Source: a bacterium
GTDB taxonomy: Bacteria > UBA9089 > JASEGY01
Length of the DNA: 40,909 bases
Direction: 5' to 3'
NCBI GenBank assembly: GCA_040753085.1
Contig: JBFMHI010000009.1
Coordinates: forward strand, 1-40,909
Shown: positions 40,759 through 40,909 of the stretch, one piece after another
Numbering within the stretch: the stretch's first letter is position 1
Layout of the letters: every line of letters begins with the position of its first letter
Program-made: the position numbers and the translations under genes
Notes under the pieces: generated by a model
Told to the model about the DNA's origin: nothing
Seen by the model: only the letters and a program-made list of their open reading frames with translations
The model's database searches: none

Positions 40759-40909
40759 GCCGACCGCTTCGCGGTCGGCGGTACGGCGCGGCGGGCTTCG
40801 CCCGCTTGTTCGGCCTTGCTCGCTTACGCTCGCGGCGGCCGAACAAGCGGCTGGAGCCGATGCTCGCATCGGCGAGCAAGCTCGCCTCCGCTCGCACGGC
40901 TCAGCCGCC
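40759..40909. repeat. GC-rich cluster of hairpins at the window edge
   Basis: GCCGACCGC-TTC-GCGGTCGGC (40759-40779), GCGGGC-TTC-GCCCGC (40791-40805), a 13-bp pair CGCTTGTTCGGCC / GGCCGAACAAGCG (40803-40815 with 40837-40849), GCCGATGC-TC-GCATCGGC (40856-40873) and GCGAG/CTCGC. Base composition jumps to strongly GC-rich. No ORF is apparent; it continues off the end. Confidence 0.7.

Overview
The window looks like core chromosome of an uncultivated diderm bacterium of moderate GC. A BamD/YfgL-type TPR lipoprotein with a lipobox, LspA and the Dap/lysine pathway point to an outer membrane and meso-diaminopimelate peptidoglycan. Neighbours more often seen together in Firmicutes, Thermotogae or deltaproteobacteria (SpoVS, RNase Y, YmdB, RemA/DUF370) are also present. 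I cannot name the phylum from sequence alone. There is no rRNA, tRNA, CRISPR array, phage gene or transposase gene in the window.

Layout. (1) 0.2-3.5 kb, plus strand: an orphan MNT-like nucleotidyltransferase, then cysS overlapping cobD/cbiB. (2) 3.5-10.05 kb, minus strand: an operon read from a good sigma-70 promoter at 10024-10052: TPR lipoprotein, lysA, dapF, dapA, a coiled-coil PD-(D/E)XK-like protein, dapB, then a Nudix protein. It covers the end of lysine/DAP synthesis. (3) 10.0-11.2 kb: gene-free, packed with palindromes and repeats. (4) 11.2-18.3 kb, plus strand: yggS-proC-yggT-DUF167-(second coiled-coil PD-(D/E)XK-like protein)-ileS-dksA/traR-lspA, a widely conserved gene order. (5) 18.4-20.5 kb: yicC-remA-gmk-rpoZ. 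(6) 20.5-29.3 kb: type II fatty acid synthesis cluster fabH-(small membrane protein)-fabD-(retropepsin-like protease)-fabG-acpP-fabF, then rnc, an acyl-CoA dehydrogenase and a small zinc-ribbon protein. (7) 29.5-30.8 kb: miaB, followed by 74-bp tandem repeats copied from its own 3' end. (8) 31.3-37.0 kb, minus strand: rny-ymdB-spoVS-52-aa membrane protein-PP-loop protein-polysaccharide deacetylase, preceded by a structured leader with a near-consensus promoter. (9) 37.1-40.5 kb: a secreted FG-GAP/beta-propeller protein (plus) convergent with a PolX-PHP DNA polymerase (minus). The last 150 bases are an abrupt GC-rich cluster of hairpins.

The housekeeping genes are ordinary; the intergenic DNA is not. 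Almost every spacer carries repeats of two kinds. One kind is short arrays with a period of seven bases (GATGCTC, GGCTGAA, GCGAATT, TCGGTGA, CGAAACC, TAATTGA, CAGGTRT, GGCGGAT), mostly laid out as a left arm followed by its complement, so each array can fold into a hairpin; the heptamers are unrelated in sequence but share period and architecture. The other kind is elements with related terminal inverted repeats (GTAACCGTTCAG or GTAACTACTCAG), including four copies of one ~225-bp non-coding element. These repeats reach into genes: they appear to supply the stop codons of ileS, gmk and fabF, the start codon of miaB, the N-terminus of the deacetylase, and they separate the ribosome binding site of fabH from its native start. 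This repeat system is the most notable content of the window.
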